A stretch of DNA of 64,000 nucleotides from Nioella aestuarii. Its GTDB lineage: Bacteria > Pseudomonadota > Alphaproteobacteria > Rhodobacterales > Rhodobacteraceae. This document shows, piece by piece, positions 8,868 to 17,739 of the stretch. A program made the translations under genes and the position numbers. The stretch covers positions 141,920 through 205,919 of the forward strand of contig NZ_JBPBBA010000003.1 in the NCBI RefSeq assembly GCF_050896395.1. Direction: 5' to 3'. How positions within the stretch are numbered: the stretch's first letter is position 1; every line of letters begins with the position of its first letter. The notes beneath the pieces were generated by a model. The model was not told the origin of the DNA and made no database searches. It worked only from the letters and a program-made list of their open reading frames with translations.

Positions 8868-9538
8868 TTGGTCGTCTTGTTAGGGCAATTTCGTCGCTTG
8901 TGGCGCTAATGCTTCTTCCGCTCGCCGTCTTTTCCATTGATGGGCGGGCAACAGCTCAAGAAGCCTTGGATGGCGAAGAACAGCCTTTTTACTATTGTTA
9001 CGACTATCAGATGTTCCTCGGTCGCCTCGACCGAGATTCGTCTGGCGAATGCAGCGAACTTGAGGATTTCATGGCCTCCTATGAGGCGCGGGATCGGCGG
9101 CAATATCTCGAAGACTTCGAGGCACTGTTCTCGGACCCGAACGCGCTCACACGTCTAGCGGGCGCACTAGCCGTGCAGCTAGATGGTGATCTCGTAAGTT
9201 CGTTTACTGATTTGGACGCTGCTGACCGCGTGTTGTATGGCGCGTTCCAGAGGAACAACGATCAAGGCCGGGCAACGGTGTATGCGGTCTTCATGTCCTC
9301 GGCGAAGGCCAATCTCCTTGGACAGGTTTGCCGTGAAGACGGGGGCGCGAACGGATGTCCGGATGTTGAAGGGTTCATGACGGCTGCGGAGATGTTGGGT
9401 GACTCCCGTTCCATTCTGGACACCGTTAGTCCGTTCGACGTCCTCTATTGCCTACTGAGAGTGGATGCACATGCGGGCCCGATCGGCGATGTGCTGTCGA
9501 GTCGCCGGTTTAATCTTTGTGTGGTCGAGAACTTGTAG
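8864..9538 (+). CDS. Exported protein of unknown function, TTG start inside parE stop
   Basis: 224 residues. The proposed start is TTG at 8864, which shares TTGA with the parE stop and has GGAGGAG exactly eight bases upstream. It yields a clean signal peptide (MIGRLVRAISSLVALMLLPL, ending near ATA-QEA). The frame is open further upstream but only as a shadow of parE. The mature protein has cysteines in YYCYDY, GECSEL, VCREDG, NGCPD, LYCLL and LCVVENL, so several disulfides are possible. No known domain recognised. The TTG start with perfect Shine-Dalgarno suggests translational coupling to parE. Confidence 0.75.
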   Translation: MIGRLVRAISSLVALMLLPLAVFSIDGRATAQEALDGEEQPFYYCYDYQMFLGRLDRDSSGECSELEDFMASYEARDRRQYLEDFEALFSDPNALTRLAGALAVQLDGDLVSSFTDLDAADRVLYGAFQRNNDQGRATVYAVFMSSAKANLLGQVCREDGGANGCPDVEGFMTAAEMLGDSRSILDTVSPFDVLYCLLRVDAHAGPIGDVLSSRRFNLCVVENL

Positions 9539-9806
9539 CGAGCGCCATCGACTACGCGCGCGGAGGCGATCCCACGGTCTGTAACTCGCGCTTTATGGCT
9601 GCCACATCCGCGCTCCCTCTCCGTTTCGCCCAACCTCACCAAATCGCCTCCGCGTGGGCGCGCGTCATGCCGGAGGCATGCGTCCCGCATGACGATGGCG
9701 CGGCGGCTTCGCCTTGGTTCCGCGCCGGGGGCACAGCTCCACCCTTTCCCTTGACCGCTCCCACGCAACCCGCAACAGTTGACGCACGCAACCGGGGGGA
9801 ACGGGC

Positions 9807-10505
9807 ATGTGTTGGAGCGAAGGGGCCAGTCTGGCGATGGTGGGCGTCGGGGCCGTTGCAACGGTCGTCACCTGGAAACGCGGTGATCCGCCCGCGATCC
9901 CGATCACGCTGGCCTTTTTCGCCTCGATGGAGGCGCTGCAATTCTGGGGCTACCAGACCATCGACCAATGTGAGTTACCGGGCAACCAGGCCTCGGCGCT
10001 GCTCAGTTACGTCCATATCGCGCTGCAACCCCTCTTCATCAACGCCTTCGGCATGGCGCTTGTCGGCGGCGTCCCGGCCCGGATGTGGAAGACCATCATG
10101 GGGCTGACGGCGGTGGTGTCCATGCTTCTGCTGATGCGCATGGTGCCGATGGCGTGGGTGGGCACATGCGTGCCGGGCACGACGCTGTGTGGTCCGCAAT
10201 GGTGCACCCTGTCGGGATCGTGGCATCTGGCGTGGGACATGCCGCTATCGGATTTCGCGGGCCGCTTTGGGGGCGATGTGTTCCGACATTGGGTGCCCTT
10301 CCCCGATTACCTGCTGGCAGTGTTTGTCTTCCCGCTCTTCTACGGGGCGTGGCGATACGTGCTCGTCCATGCGCTTCTTGGCCCGATATTGGCCGCGTCA
10401 CTGGCGCAATCGCCAAACGAAATGCCCGCGATCTGGTGCCTGTTCTCAGTCGGTCTGGTGCTGATTTCCCTGACGCCCTGGGTGCGCCGGACGGTGACGG
10501 GATGA
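9807..10505 (+). CDS. Multi-pass membrane protein (DUF5765-like)
   Basis: 232 residues with about seven hydrophobic segments and the characteristic opening MCWSEGASLAMVGVGAVATV. The loops hold paired cysteines (TCVPGTTLCGPQWC). I associate the MCWS start and layout with the uncharacterised DUF5765 membrane family common in Rhodobacteraceae; that link is from memory. GGGGGAACGGGC precedes the ATG. A second small membrane-anchored gene follows 35 bases downstream, so the two probably form an operon. Function unknown. Confidence 0.8.
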   Translation: MCWSEGASLAMVGVGAVATVVTWKRGDPPAIPITLAFFASMEALQFWGYQTIDQCELPGNQASALLSYVHIALQPLFINAFGMALVGGVPARMWKTIMGLTAVVSMLLLMRMVPMAWVGTCVPGTTLCGPQWCTLSGSWHLAWDMPLSDFAGRFGGDVFRHWVPFPDYLLAVFVFPLFYGAWRYVLVHALLGPILAASLAQSPNEMPAIWCLFSVGLVLISLTPWVRRTVTG

Positions 10506-10540
10506 CCCGCATCTGCTAGCCTGAGCGGCAGGAGGATAGC

Positions 10541-11077
10541 ATGGCCCCTTGGTTGCAGGTTCTGTTCGCGCTTGTCTTCGCCGGTCTGGCGGGGGCGCTG
10601 GTCTGGCGGCTCAGATCCATCGACGGGGCGCTATGGCAGAACCGGCCTATCCTGACCAAGCGGCTGGAAATCTACGATCGCATCGCGCCCGATATGAACC
10701 GGATCTACTGTTTCCGGCGGTTGGTGGGGTACTGGAAAGAGATCTCACCCCCCGACATGATCGCCACCAAGCGGCGTCTGGACCGGGAGGTGAATATCTA
10801 CCGCCATCTGCTGTCCGAAGATTTCTACCAGCGGCATTTCGAATTCATGCAGCTTTGCTTTCACACCTTCACAGGCCAAGGCGAAGACGCCAAGATCCGC
10901 GCGGTGGTGACGCATGATCTGGGGGATCGGCGCGTCCATGCGGGATATGACTGGGATGAAGCCTGGGAGGCGATGTTCGCCCCCGACGACCTGCCCACGG
11001 ATTACCAGATCGACGAGGCCTATATGCAGGCGATGAACGCGCTGAGACGGTCGATCGGGCTGAGGGACGTGGAATAA
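10541..11077 (+). CDS. Membrane-anchored protein of unknown function
   Basis: 178 residues with one N-terminal transmembrane helix (WLQVLFALVFAGLAGALVW) and a soluble, mostly helical remainder rich in aromatic and charged residues (KRLEIYDRIAPDMNRIYCF, WDEAWEAMFAPDDLPTDY). The helix is followed by basic residues, so the soluble part probably faces the cytoplasm. AGGAGGATAGC precedes the ATG. It follows the DUF5765-like gene by 35 bases. I do not recognise the family. Confidence 0.75.
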   Translation: MAPWLQVLFALVFAGLAGALVWRLRSIDGALWQNRPILTKRLEIYDRIAPDMNRIYCFRRLVGYWKEISPPDMIATKRRLDREVNIYRHLLSEDFYQRHFEFMQLCFHTFTGQGEDAKIRAVVTHDLGDRRVHAGYDWDEAWEAMFAPDDLPTDYQIDEAYMQAMNALRRSIGLRDVE

Positions 11078-11139
11078 ATACCCCCGGGGAAGCGCAGGGC
11101 CGCCCCTGGGTGATGCATGACAAAGTCAGGTTTGTCCGA

Positions 11140-11415
11140 TCAGCGCAGGATCACCGTGCGCGAAATCGGGGTGTAATGCAGCGGCATGGGCGGGCAGCTC
11201 AGGCAGGTGTCCGGCAATGGGATCGGACGGGGCATGGGCAGCACCACCGGGAAGGGGAACGGCAGCGGGCGCGGCTCAGGCAGCGGCGTCAGCTTCACGT
11301 CGTCTTCGATCACATGCAGGGGCGAGCCAAGCACGATGATGTCAGCCGAAGCGGCGGGGGCAATGGCAGCGACGGTCAGAGCCGCGGCGATGAGGGTCAT
11401 AACTGGTTTCTTCAT
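11140..11415 (-). CDS. Small proline-rich exported peptide
   Basis: 91 residues: a Sec signal peptide (MKKPVMTLIAAALTVAAIAP, cleavage after ASA) and a short mature chain dominated by proline (PLPEPRPLPFPFPVVLPMPRP) with one C-x-x-C motif (CLSC). AAGGAATTTGACCC precedes the ATG. Composition is low complexity, but the signal peptide, ribosome site and isolated position support a real gene. Function unknown. Confidence 0.6.
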   Translation of the reverse strand: MKKPVMTLIAAALTVAAIAPAASADIIVLGSPLHVIEDDVKLTPLPEPRPLPFPFPVVLPMPRPIPLPDTCLSCPPMPLHYTPISRTVILR

Positions 11416-11635
11416 GGGTCAAATTCCTTGGGTCATGTGGAGTTGGTCAATTGAGTTGCGCCGGAGGGATGGGAGGAGCCGACACCGAAACCCTGCCAGA
11501 TTGGCCCGCGTCATCCAAAATCGTGCCGCTGACAGCAATAAACAGCGGTTGGCTATCGGATAACGCGGCGGGGATTGCCGGTTCATTGCCAAGGGCTTAC
11601 GCTGCAAGCAGCCCAATCTGGAAAGGCCACACCCG

Positions 11636-12055
11636 ATGACAGCCCCTGCCCTTACCCCCGACGATCTGAACGGTTTTCTGGCCGATAATTTCGCGCAATG
11701 GGTGCGGGATCTGGCGTTGGACATCACCGAAGTGACCGAATCGCACACCATTTCCCGGATGCCCAACAGCGATCGGCTGGCGCGTGTGGGTGGGATCATC
11801 TCTGGTCAGGCGCTGATGACCATGGCCGACACGACGATGGTTCTGGCTACGGCGGGGTTCTTCGGATCGTTCCGCCCCGTGGCCACCACGAATTTCACCT
11901 GTCAGTTTCTGCGTCCTGGCGTCGGTGACTGGATCGTTTGCCGGGCCGATATCGTGCGGGCGGGGAAATCCATGGCCTTTGTCGAGGCCGAAATGCTGGC
12001 GGAGCCATCCGGCAAGCTCGTCGCACGCGCGCAGGCCACCTTCTACGTGGTCTGA
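11636..12055 (+). CDS. PaaI family thioesterase (hotdog fold)
   Basis: 139 residues with the hotdog-fold thioesterase core: GGIISGQALMTMADTTMVLA (the catalytic-helix region with the conserved Gly and Asp) and the strand TTNFTCQFLRPG. Length and layout match PaaI-type acyl-CoA thioesterases, which hydrolyse dead-end or aromatic acyl-CoAs in the cytoplasm. The usual HG at the start of the motif is replaced by VGG, so the exact catalytic residues are uncertain. It precedes the glycosylase gene by about 90 bases on the same strand. Confidence 0.85.
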   Translation: MTAPALTPDDLNGFLADNFAQWVRDLALDITEVTESHTISRMPNSDRLARVGGIISGQALMTMADTTMVLATAGFFGSFRPVATTNFTCQFLRPGVGDWIVCRADIVRAGKSMAFVEAEMLAEPSGKLVARAQATFYVV

Positions 12056-12142
12056 CATGCGTTTCTGCACGGGCCCATGCAAGAGCAGGCGCTAGCCTCA
12101 AACGACGAGGACCGCTAGGCTTGCCATTGGAGCGGAGGTCTC

Positions 12143-12802
12143 ATGCGCGCATTCAACGACATCTATCAGATCGCCCTGAAACGACACGGAGAGCCTGCGC
12201 TTGCCGCCCGGCTCCAGTCCCCGAAACCCGCTGATGAACTAGCCGCCCTGCCGCCTGACCGCTGGCTGTCTTTGATGACACGCTGCATCTTCCAAGCGGG
12301 GTTCAACTGGCGGGTGATCGACGCCAAGTGGGACGGGTTCGAGGAGGCGTTCCATGGCTTTGATATCGGTCGCTGCGCGATGATGGATGATGCATGGCTG
12401 GACACCCTGCTGCGCGACACGCGGATTGTCAGGAACGGGCCCAAGATTCAAACCGTTCGGGATAATGCTGTTTTTATCCAGTCACTTAATGCACAAGGCG
12501 GTGCCGGAACGGTGCTCGGCGGCTGGCCCTCCACTGACTTCGTGGGCCTGCTGGACCTCCTGAAATCGGAAGGCAGTCGGCTTGGCGGAATGAGCGGCCA
12601 ATACGCCATGCGCTTTGCTGGGCGCGATGCCTTCATTCTCAGCCGCGATGTCACGGCACGGCTGATGGCCGAAGGCGTGATCGACAAGCCCGCCGGGTCA
12701 AAATCTTCGATGCGCGCAATACAGGATGCGTTCAACATCTGGATGGACCAGTCAGGGCGCGGTCTGACGCAGATTTCTCAGATACTGGCGATGTCCGTCT
12801 GA
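12143..12802 (+). CDS. DNA-3-methyladenine glycosylase I family protein
   Basis: 219 residues resembling Tag, the base-excision glycosylase that removes 3-methyladenine. The similarity covers LMTRCIFQAGFNWRVIDAKW, FHGFDIGRCAMM, and LLRDTRIVRNGPKIQTVRDN, corresponding to the Tag QAGLSW...GIIRHRGKI region. The N-terminal cysteine that Tag uses for zinc is not seen, and the region starts differently (FNDIYQIALKRHG), so this belongs to the divergent branch common in Rhodobacteraceae. AGCGGAGGTCTC precedes the ATG. It lies 17 bases before the lipoprotein gene. Confidence 0.85.
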   Translation: MRAFNDIYQIALKRHGEPALAARLQSPKPADELAALPPDRWLSLMTRCIFQAGFNWRVIDAKWDGFEEAFHGFDIGRCAMMDDAWLDTLLRDTRIVRNGPKIQTVRDNAVFIQSLNAQGGAGTVLGGWPSTDFVGLLDLLKSEGSRLGGMSGQYAMRFAGRDAFILSRDVTARLMAEGVIDKPAGSKSSMRAIQDAFNIWMDQSGRGLTQISQILAMSV

Positions 12803-12819
12803 TCCGCTAGACTGGGACC

Positions 12820-13500
12820 ATGCGCTGGATTCTGGGCCTTTTTCTTCTGCTCGCCGCTTGTGGCCGTCCGCTGACCGAGGCGGAACGCGCATTCATGGGT
12901 GAATTGCAACCGGGGCTCGACACGGCACCGATCCGCATCGTGGAAATGCCGCTTGTCGGCCTTCGCAGCCACACCCGCCCCGTGCGCCCGCGTGTCACTT
13001 GCAGAGAAAGGATTTTCCCGCCGCCAGAGGGGCCTACCGTTGAAAGCCGCGCGGCGGGCATCGCCACATTTCGGCACATCTGGGTTACACCGGACTACTA
13101 TCTGGAGGATTACCTCGAGGGCTATCCGGATGAATTGCGGCTGGTCGCGGCAATGTTCTTCTCTCATGAAATGACCCATATCTGGCAATGGCAGAACCGG
13201 GCTGTGACGGGCTATCACCCCTTGCGCGGCGCATCGGAACACTGGGTTAGCAACGATCCTTATCTCTTTGACATTCCACAGGAAACGCCAGACTTCCTGA
13301 GTTACGGATACGAACAGCAGGCCAGTCTTGTAGAAGAATATGTGTGCTGTCGCGCGCTGGACCCGGCCGGGGCGCGCACCGAACGGCTGGAAGATATTCT
13401 TCAACCATATCTGAATCTTACCCCTCTCAGAGATCGGATCAGCCAACCCGATATCCGGTTGCCCTGGCAAGATGCGGATCTTCGCGGGATCTGCTCCTGA
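12820..13500 (+). CDS. Lipoprotein with HExxH motif
   Basis: 226 residues. The N-terminus MRWILGLFLLLAACG is a lipoprotein signal with lipobox LAAC, so the mature protein should be lipidated at Cys14 and anchored in a membrane facing the periplasm. FFSHEMTHIWQWQ carries a zinc-metalloprotease-like HExxH (H-E-M-T-H), with acidic residues downstream (YEQQASLVEEYV) that could provide the third ligand. No family recognised; protease activity is inferred from the motif only. The lack of a distinct promoter suggests co-transcription with the glycosylase. Confidence 0.75.
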   Translation: MRWILGLFLLLAACGRPLTEAERAFMGELQPGLDTAPIRIVEMPLVGLRSHTRPVRPRVTCRERIFPPPEGPTVESRAAGIATFRHIWVTPDYYLEDYLEGYPDELRLVAAMFFSHEMTHIWQWQNRAVTGYHPLRGASEHWVSNDPYLFDIPQETPDFLSYGYEQQASLVEEYVCCRALDPAGARTERLEDILQPYLNLTPLRDRISQPDIRLPWQDADLRGICS

Positions 13501-13561
13501 CCCCTTGCGCATCCCAACAATCCGCCGCAGCTTGCGCCGAACACAAATGGAGCGCAGACAG

Positions 13562-14002
13562 ATGACCCAACACGCACTGATCATGCTGGCCGCAGGGCTT
13601 GGCATTCCGGTTCTGGCGGCCCTGAATGCGCGGCTCGGGGCCAATATCGGGTCTCCTGCTGCGGCGGCATTCATCTTGTTTATCGTTGCGTTATCAGCCA
13701 CTTGCGTTGTGATGGTCACTACTGGGACAGGCGCTCTGTCCCGTTTGCCCGGCCAACCCTGGCACCTGTTCCTGGCCGGGATCCTCGTCGCTTTCTACGT
13801 GCTGTCCATCACCTATGTCGCCCCACATTTCGGCATCGGGAATGCGGTGTTCTTCGTGCTTCTCGGGCAGCTCATCTCTGCCGCTCTGATCGACCATTTC
13901 GGCCTGTTCGGGGCCTCCCAATCCCCGCTGACAGCGCTGCGTGCAGGCGGCATCGTGGTCATGGCGGCAGGTGTTGCCCTGACCCAACTTGCCGCCAGAT
14001 AG
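13562..14002 (+). CDS. DMT-superfamily membrane protein (YdcZ/DUF606-like)
   Basis: 146 residues with about five hydrophobic helices and the short, one-repeat layout of the YdcZ (DUF606) group of the drug/metabolite transporter superfamily. Typical phrases are LNARLGANIGSPAAAAF near the N-terminus and FFVLLGQLISAALIDHFGLFG in the middle. The ATG at 13562 is preferred to an upstream ATG at 13547, because GGAGCG precedes it and the translated upstream segment is not membrane-like. Proteins of this family often act as pairs; no partner is nearby. Substrate unknown. Confidence 0.8.
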   Translation: MTQHALIMLAAGLGIPVLAALNARLGANIGSPAAAAFILFIVALSATCVVMVTTGTGALSRLPGQPWHLFLAGILVAFYVLSITYVAPHFGIGNAVFFVLLGQLISAALIDHFGLFGASQSPLTALRAGGIVVMAAGVALTQLAAR

Positions 14003-14142
14003 GGCTCTGACCCCGCGCACACACCCCGCACCGACGGGGCGCATATTCAGCTTGGCGCAACCCCTGGGGGGAGAAGCGACGCGAGGTGGGCAATATCCCC
14101 GATTTTCTTGCTGGAAGATGTCTGCGCGGCGTGGCTACGCGC

Positions 14143-15960
14143 CTAGCCGCCCGATTTTTCTTCCAGCAGCAACCATTCCTCTTCCGCCTCTGACAGCTTC
14201 TGCTGCCTCTCGGTCAAAGCTTCGGTCGCCTTGCGAAATTTCACCGGTTCCAGGGTGAACAATTCGGGGTCAGAGAGCAACCCTGCCAGTTTGCCAATCT
14301 CGGCCTCCAGCCGTTCGATGACACCAGGCAGTTCCTCCAACCGGTGCTTTTCCGTATAGGACAGCCCCGATTTCGGTTTGGCGACTGTTTTCGGCTCGGC
14401 CACTGGGGCAGATTTCGGCTTCACGGCCCGCGCTGGCTCGGCCAAACCGCTTTCACCCCGTTGTGCGCGGTAATCTGTCCATCCGCCCGCGTAAACCGTG
14501 GCCTGCCCGTTGCCCTCCATCGCGATGGTCGTTGTCGCCACACGATCGATGAAATCGCGGTCATGGCTGACCAGCAGCACGGTGCCGGGATAGTCGCCCA
14601 ACAGATCCTGCAGCAGGTCGAGCGTTTCCACATCCAGATCGTTGGTTGGTTCGTCGAGCACCAGGACGTTCGATTCCTTCGCCATCAGGCGTGCCAGCAG
14701 AAGCCGCGCCTTTTCGCCGCCCGACAGTGACCGCACCGGTGCGCGGACCTGGCGTTCGTCAAAGAGGAAGTCCTTGAGGTATCCCACCACATGACGCGGG
14801 CTGCCCCGCACCATCACCTGATCGGACGCGCCGGACACGGCCATGGACGGATCGAGCGACAGCGAATCCCAAAGCGTCGCATTGGGATCGAGCGCTGCGC
14901 GGGTCTGGTCGAAGACGGCCATCTCCAGATTGGTGCCATGGGTGACTCTGCCAGTATCTGGCGCCAGCCGTCCGGTCAGCACATTCAGAAGCGTGGTCTT
15001 ACCCACCCCGTTGGGGCCGACAAAGGCCACCCTGTCGCCACGCAGGATACGCAGGTCGAAGGGCTTGAAGATGGTTTTGCCGTCGAAGGATTTGGAAATA
15101 CCCTGCGCCTCGATCACCCGTTTGCCGGACTTGGTGCCTTCCTCCAGCGCCATCGCGGCGGTGCCCTGACGGCGGATCATGCCGGCGCGTTCGGCGCGCA
15201 GGTCGCCAAGCGCCCGAACCCGGCCCATGTTGCGTTTGCGCCGCGCGCTGATACCTTCGACGGCCCACCTGGCTTCGGATTTGATCTTGCGGTTGAGCTT
15301 GTGGCGATACTGGTCTTCTTCTTCCCAGATCTTGTCGCGCCAATCCTCGAACTGTGCAAAGCCCTGCTCGTTGCGCCGGACCTGTCCCCGGTCGATCCAG
15401 AGCGTGGCGCGGGTCAGCGCATTGAGGAAAGCCCGGTCGTGGGAAATAATCACGTAGCCCGCGCGGGTTTCTTTCAACTGGGTTTCGAGCCAGCCAATTG
15501 CCTCGATGTCGAGATGGTTGGTGGGCTCGTCCAGCAACATCAGCTCCGGAGCTTCGGCCAGCAGTTTGGCAAGAGCCGCGCGACGGCGTTCACCCCCGGA
15601 GGCTTCGTCCGGCGCGGAGGCGAGGCGCAGTTTCAAACCCTCGGCAGCAGCTTCGACCTTCCAGGCCTCAGACGGGTCCAGCCCGCTGGTGGCATAATCG
15701 CCAAGCTTGGCAAAGCCTGCGAAATCGGGGTCCTGTTCCATGTAGCCCACGGAAATACCGGGCGGAAGGATGCGTTGTCCGTGATCGGGTTCCACCAGCC
15801 CGGCCATGATCTTCATCAGCGTCGATTTCCCTGACCCGTTTCGACCCACAAGCGCCACCCGGTCGCCCTCGTGAACGACGAGCGAGAGATCGGAAAAGAT
15901 CGGGTCGCCCCCGAAGGTAAGCGAGATGTCATTGAGCTGGAGAAGGGGTGCGCGTGCCAT
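14143..15960 (-). CDS. uup: ABC-F family ATPase (Uup-like)
   Basis: 605-residue soluble protein with two ABC ATPase domains and no membrane segments. Domain 1 has GRNGSGKST and signature ASGGERRRAAL with LMLLDEPTNHLD. Domain 2 has GPNGVGKTT, LSGGEKARLLL and LVLDEPTNDLD. The C-terminus after about residue 520 is a charged coiled coil (EKHRLEELPGVIERLEAEIG), as in Uup, which works on ribosome-associated or branched-DNA processes rather than transport. GGAGATC lies right before the ATG. It ends with TAG. Confidence 0.92.
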   Translation of the reverse strand: MARAPLLQLNDISLTFGGDPIFSDLSLVVHEGDRVALVGRNGSGKSTLMKIMAGLVEPDHGQRILPPGISVGYMEQDPDFAGFAKLGDYATSGLDPSEAWKVEAAAEGLKLRLASAPDEASGGERRRAALAKLLAEAPELMLLDEPTNHLDIEAIGWLETQLKETRAGYVIISHDRAFLNALTRATLWIDRGQVRRNEQGFAQFEDWRDKIWEEEDQYRHKLNRKIKSEARWAVEGISARRKRNMGRVRALGDLRAERAGMIRRQGTAAMALEEGTKSGKRVIEAQGISKSFDGKTIFKPFDLRILRGDRVAFVGPNGVGKTTLLNVLTGRLAPDTGRVTHGTNLEMAVFDQTRAALDPNATLWDSLSLDPSMAVSGASDQVMVRGSPRHVVGYLKDFLFDERQVRAPVRSLSGGEKARLLLARLMAKESNVLVLDEPTNDLDVETLDLLQDLLGDYPGTVLLVSHDRDFIDRVATTTIAMEGNGQATVYAGGWTDYRAQRGESGLAEPARAVKPKSAPVAEPKTVAKPKSGLSYTEKHRLEELPGVIERLEAEIGKLAGLLSDPELFTLEPVKFRKATEALTERQQKLSEAEEEWLLLEEKSGG

Positions 15961-16006
15961 GATCTCCGCTAGCGCTGCACGGTCGGGAGGTCAAGCCACG
16001 AGTGAA

Positions 16007-16070
16007 GCGGGGGGAAGCGGCTTTGAAGCCGCTTTTCAAAAGGCGCTTCGAAGCGCCTTCCCCGCGCCCG
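16007..16070. repeat. Twin-hairpin repeat, copy A
   Basis: Two adjacent palindromes: AAGCGGCTT-TG-AAGCCGCTT (16015-16034) and AAGGCGCTTCGAAGCGCCTT (16040-16059). They are flanked by outer arms GCGGGG (16007-16012) and CCCCGC (16060-16065), so a three-way junction could form. GCGCCCG follows at 16064. The same architecture occurs at 51223-51286. It lies downstream of the DUF3179 gene and may act as its terminator. Confidence 0.7.
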
Positions 16071-16073
16071 GTT

Positions 16074-17033
16074 TCACTGTCCCAGCATCCAGTCACCGTC
16101 GGGCCAGAAGGCATGGAAGGCAAAGGCGAACATCACGTCATGGGGCAGGTCCGCGCCCTGCCCGTCGCGGACCCGGATATTGCCCACGTCGCGGCCTTCG
16201 CCAATGCGGTTGGTATCGAGCGCGGAGGCCTGCCCGGCGGTCCAGCTGAGGAAGACCCCATCTTCTTCGATCTGCCCTTCCTCTGCCAACCGGGTCAACG
16301 GCCAGGCCCGGTCGCCAACGCGCACCACCCGCACCAGCGGCGGGATGTCGTGGGGCGGCATTTCCCCGTTGTAGAGGAACGGCCGGGGGGAGCTGTCATA
16401 GCCCACATAGGGATTCGTGCCATAGGGTCGGCGCCATCCTGGTTCATCCATCACCAGGCCGTTCGGATTTCGGCTGCGGAACTCTTCCCAGCTTTCCATC
16501 CAAGTGGGCAGTGTCACCAGATCCGTGTGCATATGGTGGCCAACGATGCCGCGCCCGATGGCCTGCTGCCACCAGCTTTCGGTTTCTCGGTCATACATGA
16601 CCATGTCAGAATGCCTGAGCATCCCGGACACACCGAAGGTCAGGATCTCTCCCTCCACGCGTCTATCGAAGGTGATGGCTGAGTTGCAGAGCGGGCAGAA
16701 GGTCACGGCAACCGGCACACCTGCCACCTCGTCATTCACGATTTCGTGCCAAGTCAGATAGCGCAGCGGATAGGCGCGCGGCTCGGCCCCATCGAATTCC
16801 ACGGCGATCACGGGTTCGGTCGGGTCAAGCCGGGTCTCCAGGTCTACGGCGATGAAGCCGGGGTCTGAAAGCGCGGGGATACCGTCGCGGGGCGGGCCGC
16901 CGGACATGATCTCGGAGAACTCGACGGCTGTACGGGTGAAATCCGTGTTTGGCCAGGCGTTGCGCCAGCGGTCGGGAGTGGCGGCGGCAGGAACGGCGAG
17001 GCTGACGGCGATGAGAAAGGCAAACAGGCGCAT
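16074..17033 (-). CDS. DUF3179 domain-containing exported protein
   Basis: 319 residues with an N-terminal signal peptide (MRLFAFLIAVSLAVPAAA). The hallmark DUF3179 segment VAVTFCPLCNSAITFDR is present with its C-x-x-C, followed by GVSGMLRHSDMVMYDRETESWW. The ATG at 17033 is chosen because GGCAGGAGGATCTCAC precedes it; the upstream open frame encodes no signal-like sequence. The protein should act in the periplasm; biochemical function of DUF3179 is unknown to me. The twin-hairpin repeat lies at its 3' end. Confidence 0.88.
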   Translation of the reverse strand: MRLFAFLIAVSLAVPAAATPDRWRNAWPNTDFTRTAVEFSEIMSGGPPRDGIPALSDPGFIAVDLETRLDPTEPVIAVEFDGAEPRAYPLRYLTWHEIVNDEVAGVPVAVTFCPLCNSAITFDRRVEGEILTFGVSGMLRHSDMVMYDRETESWWQQAIGRGIVGHHMHTDLVTLPTWMESWEEFRSRNPNGLVMDEPGWRRPYGTNPYVGYDSSPRPFLYNGEMPPHDIPPLVRVVRVGDRAWPLTRLAEEGQIEEDGVFLSWTAGQASALDTNRIGEGRDVGNIRVRDGQGADLPHDVMFAFAFHAFWPDGDWMLGQ

Positions 17034-17190
17034 GTGAGATCCTCCTGCCCGGAACGCTGACAGAAAGGAAGCGATTGCGACAGCCCCGCTCACGCGAAGG
17101 TTATGGAGGGTGAGTGGACCGCGGGGGGACGCGTGGCGGCTGGCCCCCACCAAAATGCAGGGGCCAGCTGAGCTCAGTGCCGAGAAAGGA

Positions 17191-17739
17191 TCAGTCGATC
17201 ACACGCATCGCAGTGATGTAATCGGGCTGACCGACAACCGCGCCGTTGCGTCCGGCCCCGCGCTTGATGGCATCCACGACATCCATCCCTTCGATCACCT
17301 GGCCCACGACGGTATATTGCCCGTCGAGCTGCGGCACGTGGTCGAACATAATGAAGAACTGGGAATTGGCCGAGTTCGGATCCTGCGCACGGGCCATGCC
17401 GACGATGCCCCGTTCAAAGCTGATCTCGGGATCAAACTCCGCCGGAAGGTCTGGGTAATCCGACCCGCCCCGCCCGGCATAGCGCATGTCCTGACCCAGA
17501 TGGCCGAATTCCACGTCACCCGTTTGGGCCATGAAACCCTCGATCACCCGGTGAAAGACGACATCATCATAGGCGCCTTCCCGGGCCAGCGTGGTGATAC
17601 GTTCCACATGAAGCGGGGCGACCTGTTCGAAAAGGTCGATGACGATGGTGCCCTCGGCCTCTCCGGTGACGTCGATTTCCAGCGTGGTGGCCGCCGCAGG
17701 GGCAGCCATCAGCATCAGGGCAAGCGCAAGCTTACGCAT
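17191..17739 (-). CDS. Exported peptidyl-prolyl cis-trans isomerase (cyclophilin)
   Basis: 182 residues: signal peptide (MRKLALALMLMAAPAAA) followed by a cyclophilin domain. Active-site phrases include VVFHRVIEGFMAQTGDVEFG, with the conserved catalytic Arg (HRV) and Phe-x-x-Gln, and NSANSQFFIMF. It catalyses proline isomerisation during folding of exported proteins in the periplasm. Its start overlaps the end of the cytoplasmic cyclophilin gene by eight bases, so the pair is translationally coupled. The catalytic domain closely resembles its neighbour, indicating tandem duplication with acquisition or loss of a signal peptide. Confidence 0.94.
   Translation of the reverse strand: MRKLALALMLMAAPAAATTLEIDVTGEAEGTIVIDLFEQVAPLHVERITTLAREGAYDDVVFHRVIEGFMAQTGDVEFGHLGQDMRYAGRGGSDYPDLPAEFDPEISFERGIVGMARAQDPNSANSQFFIMFDHVPQLDGQYTVVGQVIEGMDVVDAIKRGAGRNGAVVGQPDYITAMRVID

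Noticed and set aside
14791..15834. A 347-codon open frame opposite the ABC-F gene
   Set aside because: The ABC-F motifs are intact on the other strand.
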